Shown here in pieces: positions 1 through 10,329 of a DNA stretch of 64,000 bases. A program made the position numbers and the translations under genes. Under the pieces are notes generated by a model that searched no databases, was not told the origin of the DNA, and was given only the letters and a program-made list of their open reading frames with translations. Source of the stretch: Iodobacter fluviatilis (GTDB lineage: Bacteria; Pseudomonadota; Gammaproteobacteria; Burkholderiales; Chitinibacteraceae); contig NZ_CP025781.1 in NCBI RefSeq assembly GCF_004194535.1, forward strand, positions 1,116,001-1,180,000, in the 5' to 3' direction. The stretch's first letter is position 1, and each line of letters opens with the position of its first letter.

Positions 1-475
1 CTTGCTCTTCAATCAGTTCAATCAAGCGAATTAAGGCGTGGCGTACCGTTTGCTTACGTACCTCGGCCCTATCGCCATCAAATAATTCTTGCTCTGTGAT
101 AATGCCCGTTGGCCCTGCAAAGGCAAAGCACACGGTTCCGACCGGCTTATCCACACTACCGCCAGCGGGGCCAGCTACGCCACTCACCGCCACTCCCCAC
201 TCGGCATTGGCTAGCAAACACGCGCCTTGCACCATGGCGGCCACCACCGGCTCGCTCACCGCACCTAACTTGGCGATAAACTCTGGCGGAACGCTAAGCA
301 TGTCCATTTTGGCTTCGTTGGAGTAGGTGATAAACCCGCGCTCAAACCATGCAGAGCTACCCGCGATATCAGTAATCGCCCCAGCAATTAAACCGCCGGT
401 GCAAGATTCTGCGGTGGTAACGCTTTGACCACGCGCCAACAGCACGCGGCCCAGTTCAGTTGCTAGTCCTAACAT
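1..475 (-). CDS. pncC: CinA C-terminal family nicotinamide-nucleotide amidase, 3' end outside window
   Basis: The reading frame opens at ATG 475 on the minus strand and stays open for 158 codons to the window edge, so the C-terminus is missing. The protein begins directly with the amidase domain; there is no N-terminal CinA/MoeA-like domain. The family signature TTAESCTGG lies near residues 19-27, and a glycine-rich GVAGPAGG segment near residues 100-110. Family members deamidate nicotinamide mononucleotide to nicotinate mononucleotide in the cytoplasmic NAD salvage cycle. The neighbouring orn gene lies upstream in the same orientation, about 120 bp away. The family call is firm; the exact substrate is inferred from the family. 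Confidence 0.85.
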   Translation of the reverse strand, partial: MLGLATELGRVLLARGQSVTTAESCTGGLIAGAITDIAGSSAWFERGFITYSNEAKMDMLSVPPEFIAKLGAVSEPVVAAMVQGACLLANAEWGVAVSGVAGPAGGSVDKPVGTVCFAFAGPTGIITEQELFDGDRAEVRKQTVRHALIRLIELIEEQ

Positions 476-593
476 GGGGTTAAACCTTTAGATTTCAAAT
501 AAAAATAAATGTAGGCCAGGCATGATTTTATACCCACGCGTGAATGTGATATCCGATAGCCGCGTGGGCACAGCAGCGTGCCCACGCCAAATT

Positions 594-1148
594 TTAAACC
601 GCAGGCTGGCGGATAAAGTGTTCGCGGTAGAACTTCAGCTCATCAATCGATTCTTGAATATCGGCCAGTGCCGTATGCGCGCCACGCTTTTTAAATTGCT
701 TAGCGACTTCTGGTTGCCAACGCTTGCATAGCTCTTTCAGGGTTGAAACATCCAAATTGCGGTAGTGAAAAAATTCTTCCAAAGTGGGTAGATATTTCAC
801 TAGGAAACGGCGATCTTGGTGTACCGAATTACCACACAGCGGCGATGCGCCCTTAGGCACGTATTCTTCTAAAAAAGCAATCAGCTGCGCTTCTACTTCT
901 GCTTCGCTTAAGGTCGATGCTTTTACCTTTTCAATTAAGCCCGATTTACCATGGGTATTTTTATTCCAGTCGTCCATCGCATCCAAAATGCTAGCGTCTT
1001 GGTGCACAACAAACACAGGCCCCTCGGCAATCAGGTTGAGATTGCTGTCTGTAATAATGACGGCAATTTCAATAACACGCTCTTTTTCTGGATCAAGCCC
1101 AGTCATCTCCATATCAACCCAGATGAGGTGGTTCTTGTCTTGTGGCAT
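594..1148 (-). CDS. orn: Oligoribonuclease
   Basis: This 184-residue protein is a DEDDh 3'-5' exoribonuclease that degrades 2-5 nt RNAs and pGpG, and so completes RNA decay and c-di-GMP turnover. All five catalytic residues are visible: D12 and E14 in DMEMTGLD, D112 in VHQDRRF, and H158 and D163 in GAHTALAD. The length is typical of the family. It is transcribed away from the M48 protease gene, with only about 40 bp between the two starts, so the promoters must overlap. The window also encodes a diguanylate cyclase (53924-55879) whose second messenger ends in Orn substrates. Confidence 0.97.
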   Translation of the reverse strand: MPQDKNHLIWVDMEMTGLDPEKERVIEIAVIITDSNLNLIAEGPVFVVHQDASILDAMDDWNKNTHGKSGLIEKVKASTLSEAEVEAQLIAFLEEYVPKGASPLCGNSVHQDRRFLVKYLPTLEEFFHYRNLDVSTLKELCKRWQPEVAKQFKKRGAHTALADIQESIDELKFYREHFIRQPAV

Positions 1149-1191
1149 ACTTGGCCCTATTCAACATACAAAAATGCTATTTTACCTGCAA

Positions 1192-2448
1192 ATGAACGCT
1201 AATCAGTTCTCCCTCCTCTTTCTGTTTGCATTAACGGCCAGTGTGATCTTGCAACTCTGGCTGGCAATGCGCCATATCAACCATGTAAAGCGCCACAGAG
1301 CCAGCGTTCCAGCAGAATTTAATGGCCATATTACCCAAGCATCGCACCAACGCGCCGCCGATTACACTGTGGCAAAAACGCGTTTTGGCATGATCGTTAA
1401 CCTATTTGAGGCGATGCTCTTAGCGGCATTTACCCTAGGTGGCGGTATTGAATGGATCAATCAGCAACTATCTGACTGGATTAGCTCCCCACTTTGGGCA
1501 GGCGTTATACTGATTGCAGGTTTCACCCTGCTGCATAGCTTAATTACGCTGCCGTTTACTTTAATTTCTACTTTTAAAATTGAAGCCTCATACGGCTTCA
1601 ACAACACCAGCGGCAAGCTTTTTATCGCAGATACGCTTAAAACTACCGCCGTTGCAGCCGCAATTGGCTTGCCGCTTTTGGCAGGAGTGCTCTGGTTAAT
1701 GGATCAGATGGGTGCATATTGGTGGCTATGGGTTTGGATAACTTGGGTGAGCTTTTCATTATTATTAATGTGGGCCTTTCCTACTTTTATTGCGCCTATT
1801 TTTAATAAATTTGAACCACTAAGTGATGAGCATTTACAAGCGCGAATTGAATCGCTGTTAAAACGCTGCGGTTTTAAAACCAATGGCATTTATGTGATGG
1901 ATGGTTCTAAACGCTCTAGCCATGGCAATGCTTATTTCACCGGCCTGGGTAAAGCCAAGCGTATTGTGTTTTTTGATACCCTGCTTAAATCTTTAAATGC
2001 CAGCGAAGTGGCCGCCGTCTTAGCGCATGAATTAGGCCATTTTAAACATCGCCATATTGCCAAACGCATGCTGTGGACTTTCGGCCTGATGCTGGCCATG
2101 TTGTGGACATTAGGCCAGCTCAAACAAGAACTATGGTTTTATCAAGGGCTTGGGGTAAATAGTAGTAGCACTGCTACAGCGCTATTACTATTCTTTTTAG
2201 TGATGCCCGTATTTACATTTATTTTTGCGCCACTAAGCTCAATGTCATCGAGGAAACATGAATACGAGGCTGATGCCTACGCAGCGGAACAAGAATCCGC
2301 TGCTGATCTTATTAATGCCTTAGTTAAACTTTATGAGGGCAATGCAGCTACGCTGACACCTGATCCATTGCATAGCCTATTTTACGATAGTCATCCTCCG
2401 GCAGCACTGCGCATTGCCGCCTTGAAGAAACTCAATAATAAGGAATAA
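1192..2448 (+). CDS. M48 family (Ste24/CAAX protease-like) membrane metalloendopeptidase
   Basis: The protein is 418 residues from ATG 1192. The open frame extends upstream to 784, but that part lies inside orn on the other strand and is not coding. An alternative ATG at 1174 is also possible. Several hydrophobic helices precede the zinc motif HELGH (H279, E280, H283), and the third ligand is probably E357 in EYEADAYA. This is the Ste24/HtpX type of inner-membrane protease, active on the cytoplasmic face and probably in membrane protein quality control. It ends 3 bp before the pterin dehydratase gene, so the two are co-transcribed. This gene, the dehydratase and rsgA form one operon. Confidence 0.9.
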   Translation: MNANQFSLLFLFALTASVILQLWLAMRHINHVKRHRASVPAEFNGHITQASHQRAADYTVAKTRFGMIVNLFEAMLLAAFTLGGGIEWINQQLSDWISSPLWAGVILIAGFTLLHSLITLPFTLISTFKIEASYGFNNTSGKLFIADTLKTTAVAAAIGLPLLAGVLWLMDQMGAYWWLWVWITWVSFSLLLMWAFPTFIAPIFNKFEPLSDEHLQARIESLLKRCGFKTNGIYVMDGSKRSSHGNAYFTGLGKAKRIVFFDTLLKSLNASEVAAVLAHELGHFKHRHIAKRMLWTFGLMLAMLWTLGQLKQELWFYQGLGVNSSSTATALLLFFLVMPVFTFIFAPLSSMSSRKHEYEADAYAAEQESAADLINALVKLYEGNAATLTPDPLHSLFYDSHPPAALRIAALKKLNNKE

Positions 2449-2451
2449 ATC

Positions 2452-2778
2452 ATGTCCCTTAGTACCGAAAACTGTATCGATGGCGCAGTAAAGCTCAGCG
2501 AAGTTGAAGCTGAAATGCTATCTACCGATCTACAAGACTGGATCGTGACCGATGCTTATCTTGAAAGAACGTTTCGCTTTAAAAATTTTCACGAAACAAT
2601 GGGTTTTGTAAATGCAGTCGCTTGGATGTCCAACCAACAAAATCACCACCCCGATTTAGACGTTAGCTATAGCCGCTGCCGCGTGCGCTGGAGTACTCAT
2701 TCTGCCAACGGCATCACCCGTAATGATTTTATCTGCGCCGCTAGATCGGACGCACTCACATTGAAAGCGAATTCATGA
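2452..2778 (+). CDS. phhB: Pterin-4a-carbinolamine dehydratase (4a-hydroxytetrahydrobiopterin dehydratase)
   Basis: The protein has 108 residues, the normal length for the PCD/DCoH family. The active-site pattern is present: H65-H66-P67 in NQQNHHPDL, then H83 and D92. Known members dehydrate 4a-hydroxy-tetrahydropterins formed by aromatic amino acid hydroxylases, allowing the cofactor to be recycled. No phenylalanine hydroxylase gene is in the window. The gene starts 3 bp after the protease stop and overlaps rsgA by ATGA, which indicates translational coupling. The symbol follows Pseudomonas usage. Confidence 0.9.
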   Translation: MSLSTENCIDGAVKLSEVEAEMLSTDLQDWIVTDAYLERTFRFKNFHETMGFVNAVAWMSNQQNHHPDLDVSYSRCRVRWSTHSANGITRNDFICAARSDALTLKANS

Positions 2779-3656
2779 CAGAAACAGCCCGTATCGTCGC
2801 TAGCCACGGCAGGTCTTATATTGTTGAACGCACTAATGGCCAGCGCCTTCGGGCTAGTACCCGTGGCAAAAAAACGGATTACGCCTGCGGTGATTTAGTC
2901 GACATCCAAATTTTGAACGACGAGCAAGCAGTGATTGAGCGCATATTAGAGCGTAAAACCCTGCTTTATCGCTCAGACGCATGGAAAAGCAAGCTGATCG
3001 CAGCCAATGTCACACAGCTAATTATTGTGCTGGCCTCAGAACCTAGCTTTTCGACCGAGCTGATCAGCCGCTGCGCCATTGCGGCCGAAGCGGGCGGTAT
3101 TCAAACACTGATCTGCTTAAATAAATGCGATTTACCGACGGCTACGGCTGCAAAAGAGCGGCTGCAATACTTTGTGAATCTGGGCTATAAGGTGATCGAA
3201 GTTTCAGCGCTCAACAACGACATCACCCCACTACGCGCCGCCTTAGTTGGGCATATTTCTGTGTTGGTAGGGCAATCGGGAATGGGTAAATCCACCATTA
3301 CCAATGCCCTATTACCGGATGCCAACGCCCGTGTAAATGAGATTTCCATCGCACTGGATGCGGGTAAACACACCACCACCAATGCTACTTTTTATCATCT
3401 AGATACAGAATCAGCGCTCATTGATTCACCTGGTCTGCAATCCTTTGGCTTGGCGCATATCACCGCTCAGGATTTGCCCGCTTACTTTCCTGAATTTAAA
3501 GAGCGTATTGGTACTTGCCGCTTTCATAACTGCCGTCACCGCCAAGAGCCAGATTGTGGCATGCGTAAAGGGGTAGAAGAAGGCACGATCAGCCCGCAAC
3601 GATTGGCGCTGCTGCACCGTTTGCAAGATGAATTAAGCTCCGGTAGCCGTTATTAA
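2775..3656 (+). CDS. rsgA: Ribosome small-subunit biogenesis GTPase RsgA (YjeQ)
   Basis: This 293-residue protein has the circularly permuted GTPase order typical of RsgA: an N-terminal OB-fold, then G4 (NKCDLP, about 116-121), G1 (GQSGMGKST, about 166-174) and G3 (DSPG, about 217). It ends with a zinc-binding knuckle (CRFHNCRHRQEPDCG, from about residue 247). RsgA checks the decoding centre during late 30S maturation and releases RbfA. Its start overlaps the dehydratase stop by 4 nt. An inverted repeat with GCCTCTG/CAGAGGC arms (3741-3767) follows the gene but lacks a strong T tract. Confidence 0.96.
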   Translation: MTETARIVASHGRSYIVERTNGQRLRASTRGKKTDYACGDLVDIQILNDEQAVIERILERKTLLYRSDAWKSKLIAANVTQLIIVLASEPSFSTELISRCAIAAEAGGIQTLICLNKCDLPTATAAKERLQYFVNLGYKVIEVSALNNDITPLRAALVGHISVLVGQSGMGKSTITNALLPDANARVNEISIALDAGKHTTTNATFYHLDTESALIDSPGLQSFGLAHITAQDLPAYFPEFKERIGTCRFHNCRHRQEPDCGMRKGVEEGTISPQRLALLHRLQDELSSGSRY

Positions 3657-3898
3657 CTCCAAAAAAATAACCGCTTTATTTGTGAATGACTCAGCCTAGA
3701 CTAAGCTAAAGAAGAGCAAGAGTAACAATTAGCCTAAGCGGCCTCTGTGTACTGTGTAAGCAGAGGCGCTTTAACACCCGCTGTAAATACTAATACATAC
3801 TTGATTTTCTTATTCACTTTGCTGCCACAAAAAGCAAAAACACTTTCAATTTCCAATATCAATAGCGATGACACTTCGCCATTGATGTTGTCTACTAG

Positions 3899-4058
3899 CA
3901 GCCTGTCGGGCTTAAGCGATCGTAGCGAGGGAAAGACCGATTTGAGACAGATTTCGCGGGCTTTTGAGGCGAATAGCTGGCTATTCAACGAGAAAATGCG
4001 TGAAATATGGCCAAATCCGGCTTTTCCGTAGTAGATCAGTATTAAGTCCGACAGGCTG
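3899..4058 (+). mobile_element. MITE-like element family A, copy 1
   Basis: A 160-bp element with terminal inverted repeats CAGCCTGTCGG(G/A)CTTAA, flanked on both sides by CTAG (3895-3898 and 4059-4062). It has a central short palindrome (GAATAGCTGGCTATTC) and no plausible ORF of its own. A nearly identical copy lies in reverse orientation at 24138-24297, and a diverged one at 48376-48535. The flanking CTAG looks like a 4-bp YTAR target duplication, as made by some IS5-family transposases; that assignment is inference. The rest of 3657-4126 shows only the rsgA-distal inverted repeat. Confidence 0.8.
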
Positions 4059-4126
4059 CTAGGGGTAACTTCTGCCCTATGCTTAGAACACTGAAGACAT
4101 TTTGAACGATTTGTTTGAGGTCAGTA

Positions 4127-5638
4127 ATGAGCAAAGCTACGACTGTACGCCACCAATTTATAAGCTTGCTCACCCTCATCGCTTTTTTACTTTTGGCCCA
4201 AGCCACCATTATTTGGTATTTGTCTGCTGGCGTACTGATCAATGGGGATCGCTATCAACGCATTGTTGCAAGTAAAGATCTCATTGCCGATGCCCTTCCG
4301 CCCCCCGCTAATTTGCTTGAAACGCATCTCATTGTTCAACAATTAATCAGCAACATAAATAACACACAAAGAATCAAACTCACCCAAGATCTACACAAAG
4401 CAACTAACGCCTTTGAACAGCGCCGAGACTACTGGCTCAGTAGCTCTATTCCACAAGAAATTATCCAGGCCATGCGTGACATTGCATCACCGCCTGCTCA
4501 GCAATACTTAGTCTTACTCAGGCAGCAGCTATTACCTGCAGTTAACGATTACGATAGCTTAGCGATAAAAGACAGCATGCTGAAGTTACAGCCTTTATAC
4601 GATGCACATCGCAAAGGCATTGAAGCCATGATCCCTGCTGTAATTGCTTATCAAAAACAAGAAGAACAAAATGCCACTAAAAGCACGCAGTACAGCATTC
4701 AACTAGTGTCTGTGCTGATGTTAGTTACGCTGATTATTATTGGCTTAGTGGTAGCATCCAACTACCGCAAGGTGATCAATATATTAGAAGCAGAACCAGC
4801 CATGACCAATGTGATGACTCATATTGCTGCAGGGAATTTGCATGTGGTGACCACACTTAAGCCCCAAGATCCTAGTGGCCTACTGGCTGGCATCAAGACC
4901 ATGGGGATGCAGCTAAAATCGATTATCGAAGAAACCCAAAATTGCGTCTCTTCACTATCAGCTCTTTCCACACAAATTTGCTCTACCGCTCAAACACTGG
5001 GTCATTCTAGTCACGAGCTAGCAGCAGGCATTGAAGAAAGTACCGCCACGCTAAACCAGCTCAGCGACACCACACACCTTACGCTGCATAACAGCCAACA
5101 ATCCGTTCACCAATCACAAAATGCCGTAGCAGCCTCTAAGCACGGAGCTCTCATCGTCAGAGACACCATAGCGGTCATGAGAAATATCGCAAAAAAAGTC
5201 TGCATTGTTGACGATATTGCCTATCAAACTAATCTGCTTGCCTTAAATGCCGCAATTGAAGCCGCTAGAGCAGGAGAGCATGGCAGAGGCTTTGCAGTCG
5301 TCGCCGTAGAGGTACAAAAATTAGCACTGCGCAGCCAAACCGCCGCATCAGATATAGAGAGTTTAGCCCAACAGAGCATTGAAAAATCAGATGCGGCCAT
5401 TCATGCGCTTGATCAAATTGAAACTGATATTCAAGCTACCGCACATTTAATTGCACAAATATCGGCATCTGCTGCAGAGCAATCCAGTGCCATCGAGCAA
5501 ATCAGTGAAACCGTGCAGCAATTCAACATCATATCCACCATGAACGCCAATCTTGCCATGCAACTATCCGCCTCATCAGATCAAATCGAACGGCAAACAC
5601 AGCTAGTGCGAAGCAAAATAGAATTTTTTAAACTCTAA
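4127..5638 (+). CDS. Methyl-accepting chemotaxis protein, transmembrane, atypical signalling tip
   Basis: The protein has 503 residues from ATG 4127, chosen because GAGG lies 6 bp upstream; an in-frame TTG at 4115 would overlap that site. One transmembrane helix lies near residues 12-34 and a second near 190-212. They enclose a roughly 155-residue helical periplasmic sensor of the four-helix-bundle kind. The cytoplasmic part carries the receptor hairpin ([19 protein letters not shown]), but the usual [11 protein letters not shown] is replaced by [11 protein letters not shown]. It probably still docks CheA/CheW, with altered charge just after the tip. The ligand is unknown. No che genes are nearby. 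Confidence 0.88.
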   Translation: MSKATTVRHQFISLLTLIAFLLLAQATIIWYLSAGVLINGDRYQRIVASKDLIADALPPPANLLETHLIVQQLISNINNTQRIKLTQDLHKATNAFEQRRDYWLSSSIPQEIIQAMRDIASPPAQQYLVLLRQQLLPAVNDYDSLAIKDSMLKLQPLYDAHRKGIEAMIPAVIAYQKQEEQNATKSTQYSIQLVSVLMLVTLIIIGLVVASNYRKVINILEAEPAMTNVMTHIAAGNLHVVTTLKPQDPSGLLAGIKTMGMQLKSIIEETQNCVSSLSALSTQICSTAQTLGHSSHELAAGIEESTATLNQLSDTTHLTLHNSQQSVHQSQNAVAASKHGALIVRDTIAVMRNIAKKVCIVDDIAYQTNLLALNAAIEAARAGEHGRGFAVVAVEVQKLALRSQTAASDIESLAQQSIEKSDAAIHALDQIETDIQATAHLIAQISASAAEQSSAIEQISETVQQFNIISTMNANLAMQLSASSDQIERQTQLVRSKIEFFKL

Positions 5639-5808
5639 GCTCTTCCCTTACCTTTTATAAAAAAATCGATCTACTTTCACCATAAGAAAGCTTAAACCAA
5701 CACTTTTTTATTAAAAACAAGAAATTATTTACAATAAACTCAGTTCACACTATGACTGTCCACTCAAAGTAGGCAAAATCGGAGTCTAATTTTTAGATGT
5801 GATTTGCC

Positions 5809-8012
5809 ATGGTTGCCGTTACCCGCCCACTTGCCCAATCTATTGCCGAAGCTGCAGACCCTGATCGCTGGCTTAGTGCCCTGACTGAGCGCTACCCACC
5901 CACCGATATCGTGCGTATACACCAAGCGCTTGATTGGATATTCGAGCAATACGGCCAACTTACTCATACCGATACTGGCTGCTCGCTGTTCCAGCATGCC
6001 GTAGCCAGCGCATCCATCGTGGCCGATTTACGCCTCGATGCAAATTCGGTGATCGCCACCCTCTTGTTTGCGCTGCCTACTCAGCTTAATCAACCCATCG
6101 CGTTGATTTGTACCCACTTTGGCCCTGATGTTACTCGGCTAGTAGATGGTGCCAGTAAGGTCAGCAAATTACGCAGCCTAGCTCACCCTACTGGTGGTAA
6201 AGCCGCAGATGCTGCACAGCAGATTGAAGCCGTGCGCAAAATGCTGATCGCCATGGTAGAAGATATCCGCGCTGTGCTGATCAAGCTGGCTTGGCGCACC
6301 CAAACCATGCACGAGCTAGCCCGAGCACCCGAAGAAACTCGTCGCCGCATTGCGCAAGAAACCCTCGATTTATTTGCCCCTTTAGCTAATCGCTTGGGGG
6401 TATGGCAAATTAAATGGGAATTAGAAGACTTAGGCTTTAGATATCTGCACCCCGATACCTATAAAAAAATTGCCAAGCTATTAGACGAGCGTCGAGTTGA
6501 TCGGGAAAAGTTTATTGATGACGTATTAGATACGCTCAGAATTGAGCTTAATAATGCCGGCGTAAAAGCCGATTTAATGGGGCGGCCAAAACATATTTTC
6601 AGCATTTGGAAAAAAATGCAAAAGAAAAAGCTCGATTTTTCTGAGCTATATGATATTCGCGCGGTACGGATTTTAGTGCCAGATTTAAAAGATTGCTATA
6701 CCGCGCTCGGTATTGTGCACAATCTTTGGCAACCTATTCCGGGTGAGTTTGACGATTATATTGCTCACCCGAAAGGCAATTTTTATCGCAGCCTACACAC
6801 GGCCGTGATTGGCGAAAATGATAAAGCGGTTGAAGTACAAATTCGCACCGTAGAAATGCACGAGCACGCAGAATACGGCGTGGCGGCACACTGGCGCTAT
6901 AAAGAAGGCGGCCAGGGCGATGCGCGCTACGAAGAAAAAATTGCTTGGCTGCGCCAGTTATTAGACTGGCGTGAAGATATGGCCAGCGAAACGCAATTCG
7001 CCGAGACCTTTAAAGCCGAGTTATTCGACGACACTATTTATATTCTGACCCCAGCAGGCCGCGTCATTACCCTGCCCAAGGGCAGCACGCCCGTTGATTT
7101 TGCCTACCATGTGCACACCGATCTTGGGCATCGCTGCCGAGGGGCCAAAGTAAACGGCCAAATTGTGCCGCTGTATACCGCACTAGAAAACGGCCAGCGC
7201 GTAGAAATTCTATCCACAAAAGAAGGTGGGCCTAGCCTTGATTGGCTGCATAATAGTTATGTAAAAAGCCACCGTGCCGCCAGCAAAATCCGCCATTGGA
7301 TACGACAGCAACACCAAGATATCGCCCTTGAAGCAGGCCGCTCTATTTATGATAAAGAGGCGGCTCGCTGCGCTGCGCGCGATGCCAATCAAGAAAATAT
7401 CGCAGTTAAGCTAGGCTGCAAGCACATTGATGAGCTGTATGCAGCGCTGGGCCAAGGCGAAATCTCCCAACGTGAGCTTAATCAAGCCTTCAGAGAAAGC
7501 CTTGCACCTATTGAGCCGATTGCAGCAGAACCCACTAACGACTTTATTAAAGCCGCCAGAGCCAATGGAAACGGCGAAGGTATTTTAATTGAGGGTGTGG
7601 ATAAACTCATGACGCTGCTGGCTAAATGCTGCAAGCCTGTTCCCCCCGATCACGTTATGGGCTTTGTAACCAAGGGCCGGGGATATCTATTCACCGCAGT
7701 GATTGCAGTACACTAAAGCGCCTAGCTAGCGCAGCGCCAGAGCGGCTTATCAATGCCGATTGGGGCATTCAAAGAGGCCATGTATTTGCAACTGATTTAT
7801 TAGTTGAAGCGCATAACCGTAGCACATTGCTTAGAGATCTATCTGACATAATGGCACGAGAGCGAATTAATGTAACTGCAGTCAATACGCAAAGCAAAGA
7901 TCAGCGGGTAATGATGCGGTTTACTTTAGAAATTAGAGATGCAGAGCAATTACAAAGAATCTTAATAAAGTTACAAGATGTGAATGAAGTTATTCGTGTC
8001 ATACGCGGATGA
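5809..8012 (+). pseudogene. relA: RelA (p)ppGpp synthetase, interrupted by a single-base frameshift near 7680
   Basis: Two overlapping frames together encode one RelA of 734 residues, the usual length. The order is: a degenerate HD domain (LLFALPTQ where hydrolases have an HD..ED motif, so synthetase-only), the synthetase domain (EFDDY near residue 312, then QIRTVEMHEHAEYGVAAHW), TGS (about 400-465), a zinc-finger-like CCKPVPPDH segment, and C-terminal ACT. The first frame (5809-7716) runs to KGRG and then goes wrong. The second continues with ISIHRSDC to 8012. Restoring one G to the GGGG run at about 7677-7680 rejoins them. RelA makes (p)ppGpp on stalled ribosomes. This is either a sequencing error or a RelA lacking its ACT domain. 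Confidence 0.9.
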
Positions 8013-8189
8013 CACCTTACAGCAGCTAACCTTCAGTTGCTAATGTCTTTATATTTTTTTGTGCAATAATACCAATTAGGAGTATTCAAACGGCAGATGG
8101 ATAAGCCAGCTTGAGAATGATATTTAGATAAATTCTTACGGCTCATCCAGCAGACTACTAATCAATAATTAGCTTTAAAGAGCCAAACC

Positions 8190-10076
8190 ATGAATCAATC
8201 ACTCAAAGTTAAGTTGATTATATTTATTTCAGTTTTAACGCTGATATCTGGCTCTATACTTACATTTGGCAGCTATTTAAAAATGCGCCATGAAATAGTG
8301 AATGTAAGTCTACACAATGAAATAGTAGGTATTGCCACTGGCTACAATGTCGTACTTCGTAATTGGGTAAGCGAAAAGCAAAATATTGTTTCTGGCTTAG
8401 CAGAAGCATTATCCAAAGCCGATGACCCAGTTCCTGCTTTATACCAAACTGAAAAAAGCGCAAAATTCGATTTAGCCTATATCGGCACTCCAGATAAAAA
8501 ATTCATCAGCGGGCATAAAGTTGATATGCCCGCTGGATTTGATGCCACATCTCGGCCTTGGTATAAACAAGCCGTTGCAGCGGGAAAAACCATCCTTACC
8601 CCGCCCTATGTAGATGCAGAAAGCAAACAGCTTATTTTATCTTTTGCCTCGCCAGTAAACGGAGAAGCCGGTTTTAAAGGCGTTGCCGCTGTTGATATCT
8701 CCTTAGCGGGAGTGGTTAAAGATGTTTTAAATATCAAATTAACCGGTAATGGTTATGCTATTTTGGCCGATAAAGGCGGCCAAATCCTAGCGCATAATGA
8801 TAAAGATAAGCTCAATAAGCCTACCAGTGATATCTCCAGCGATTTAAACGCCAATAACCTTGCCAGCATGGCAGCGACAAATGACCTAGCTGAAATTACT
8901 ATTGCGAACGAGAAAAAATTTGTTTTTGTACAGCCGATTGAAGGTACTGATTTAAATCTAATCTTAGTGATCGATAAATCAGTGATTTTAGAACCACTCA
9001 ATCAACTTATCCTTCAAGCTATTGCAGCCTTAGTTATTTTGTTAATTATAGTAATTCCTCTCGCTGGATTTTTAATTACTAAAATGCTACGCAGCTTGGA
9101 TAAAGTTCGGCATGCAATGCAAGAAATTGCACAAGGCGGTGGCGATTTAACCCGCAAAATTGAAATTGATGGCACTGATGAAATAGCCGCTACTGCGCAA
9201 GCATTTAATCGATTCACCGATCAATTGCGCGATATGTTTATTGATATTCGCAAAGAAACAGAAAATTTAACTGTTGGTATTGGTTCTATTAATTCGGTGT
9301 TAAATGATTTGGCAAATGACTCGCAAAGGCTATCGGACTTATCCGCATCCAATGCGGCCACTATTGAAGAAATAACCGTCAGTATCTCGCATATCGCCGA
9401 TAATTCCAGAGATGCAAATAAACTCGTCACAAGTACGGGGGCCTTATCTGGGCAATCAGCAGCCACAGTTAAAGAAGTCGCCAATGAAGTTGGCAAATCA
9501 GCGAAAGAAGTCAGCGATTTATCCAATCTGCTCGATCGCCTTAATCAAAGAGCCCAAGATATTAGCGGCATTATCCGCGTGATTAAGGAAATTGCAGACC
9601 AAACAAACCTGCTGGCGCTTAATGCCGCTATTGAAGCTGCCCGAGCTGGCGAGCAAGGCCGCGGCTTTGCCGTTGTAGCAGACGAAGTGCGCAAGCTAGC
9701 AGAGCGTACTTCCTCCGCAACCATTGAAATTACCGGAATGATTGAAGGGATTCGCGGAGAAACAGGGATTGCTGTGAGCAATATGCAAACAACCATCACC
9801 GCAGTACAAAGCGGCGTGAATTTATCTGAAGAAGCGGCAACCAAGATTGGTACCATTCGCGAAAACATGGATGAAGTAATGGCCAAAATTGGCGAAATTG
9901 CACACGCCACTCTCGAGCAACAAAATGCCACAACCGCGATGGCACAAAGCGCGGAAAACATTACCAACCAAATGCAACAATCTGATGCCAATCTGCAAAA
10001 TGCCACCAGAACGGTTCACGATCTAAACCAACTAGCTGCTTTCCTAAGAGAGCAATTTGGCCGCTTTAAGCTTTAA
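8190..10076 (+). CDS. Methyl-accepting chemotaxis protein with dCache sensor domain
   Basis: A 628-residue receptor. TM1 is near residues 9-31, followed by a large periplasmic dCache_1 domain (about 35-270; the SRPWYKQA signature is near residue 130) and TM2 (about 272-296). A HAMP domain follows, then a complete signalling hairpin with [19 protein letters not shown] and [13 protein letters not shown]. dCache domains usually bind amino acids or other small organic ligands; this ligand cannot be named from sequence. A rho-independent terminator follows at 10097-10126. The gene stands alone. Confidence 0.95.
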   Translation: MNQSLKVKLIIFISVLTLISGSILTFGSYLKMRHEIVNVSLHNEIVGIATGYNVVLRNWVSEKQNIVSGLAEALSKADDPVPALYQTEKSAKFDLAYIGTPDKKFISGHKVDMPAGFDATSRPWYKQAVAAGKTILTPPYVDAESKQLILSFASPVNGEAGFKGVAAVDISLAGVVKDVLNIKLTGNGYAILADKGGQILAHNDKDKLNKPTSDISSDLNANNLASMAATNDLAEITIANEKKFVFVQPIEGTDLNLILVIDKSVILEPLNQLILQAIAALVILLIIVIPLAGFLITKMLRSLDKVRHAMQEIAQGGGDLTRKIEIDGTDEIAATAQAFNRFTDQLRDMFIDIRKETENLTVGIGSINSVLNDLANDSQRLSDLSASNAATIEEITVSISHIADNSRDANKLVTSTGALSGQSAATVKEVANEVGKSAKEVSDLSNLLDRLNQRAQDISGIIRVIKEIADQTNLLALNAAIEAARAGEQGRGFAVVADEVRKLAERTSSATIEITGMIEGIRGETGIAVSNMQTTITAVQSGVNLSEEAATKIGTIRENMDEVMAKIGEIAHATLEQQNATTAMAQSAENITNQMQQSDANLQNATRTVHDLNQLAAFLREQFGRFKL

Positions 10077-10096
10077 GCCTCAGCCATGTTCTTACA

Positions 10097-10126
10097 ATAA
10101 AAATAGCCCAACTGGGCTATTTTTAT
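10097..10126 (+). terminator. Rho-independent terminator of the dCache receptor
   Basis: The hairpin AAATAGCCCA / TGGGCTATTT is followed by a T-rich tail. It lies 20 bp after the receptor stop codon. Its arms are A/T-flanked, so it may work in both directions. Confidence 0.8.
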
Positions 10127-10161
10127 TGTCCAATGGAATTGGCAAGCATATACACAAACAA

Positions 10162-10192
10162 CAAAAAACCCGCAGAGCATAAAGCTTGCGGG
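10162..10192 (-). terminator. Terminator of tRNA-Arg(CCT)
   Basis: On the minus strand, the stem CCCGCA...TGCGGG is followed by TTTTTT, about 25 bp beyond the CCA end of the tRNA-Arg gene. Confidence 0.8.
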
Positions 10193-10214
10193 CTGATGTT
10201 TTGTAGCACAAAAC

Positions 10215-10289
10215 TGGTGTCCCCGACAGGAATCGAACCTGTACCTAGCGCTTAGGAGGCACTTGTACTATCCGTTGTACTACGAGGAC
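10215..10289 (-). tRNA. tRNA-Arg, anticodon CCT
   Basis: A full cloverleaf on the minus strand. The acceptor stem is GTCCTCG / CGGGGAC, the anticodon stem AGTGC / GCGCT with loop CTCCTAA (anticodon CCT), and the T-arm contains GGTTCGATTCC. CCA is encoded (10215-10217). It decodes the rare AGG codon. It is a single gene between two convergently ending protein genes, with its own terminator. Confidence 0.95.
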
Positions 10290-10329
10290 TACTCTTGCAG
10301 GGCAGATTATACCTATCATCTGCAAGCTT

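Noticed and set aside
784-1191. Upstream extension of the M48 protease frame
   Set aside because: It lies entirely within orn on the other strand and does not resemble the family, which starts with MNANQFSLLF.
3899-4058. Family A and B elements considered as integron attC sites or small RNA genes
   Set aside because: No integrase or cassette array is present, attC core sites are absent, and the perfect TIRs with YTAR flanks fit transposition better.
9545-10006. 153-aa ORF antisense to the dCache receptor
   Set aside because: It mirrors the repetitive coiled-coil coding sequence; low-complexity Ala/Ser/Ile protein with no recognisable family.
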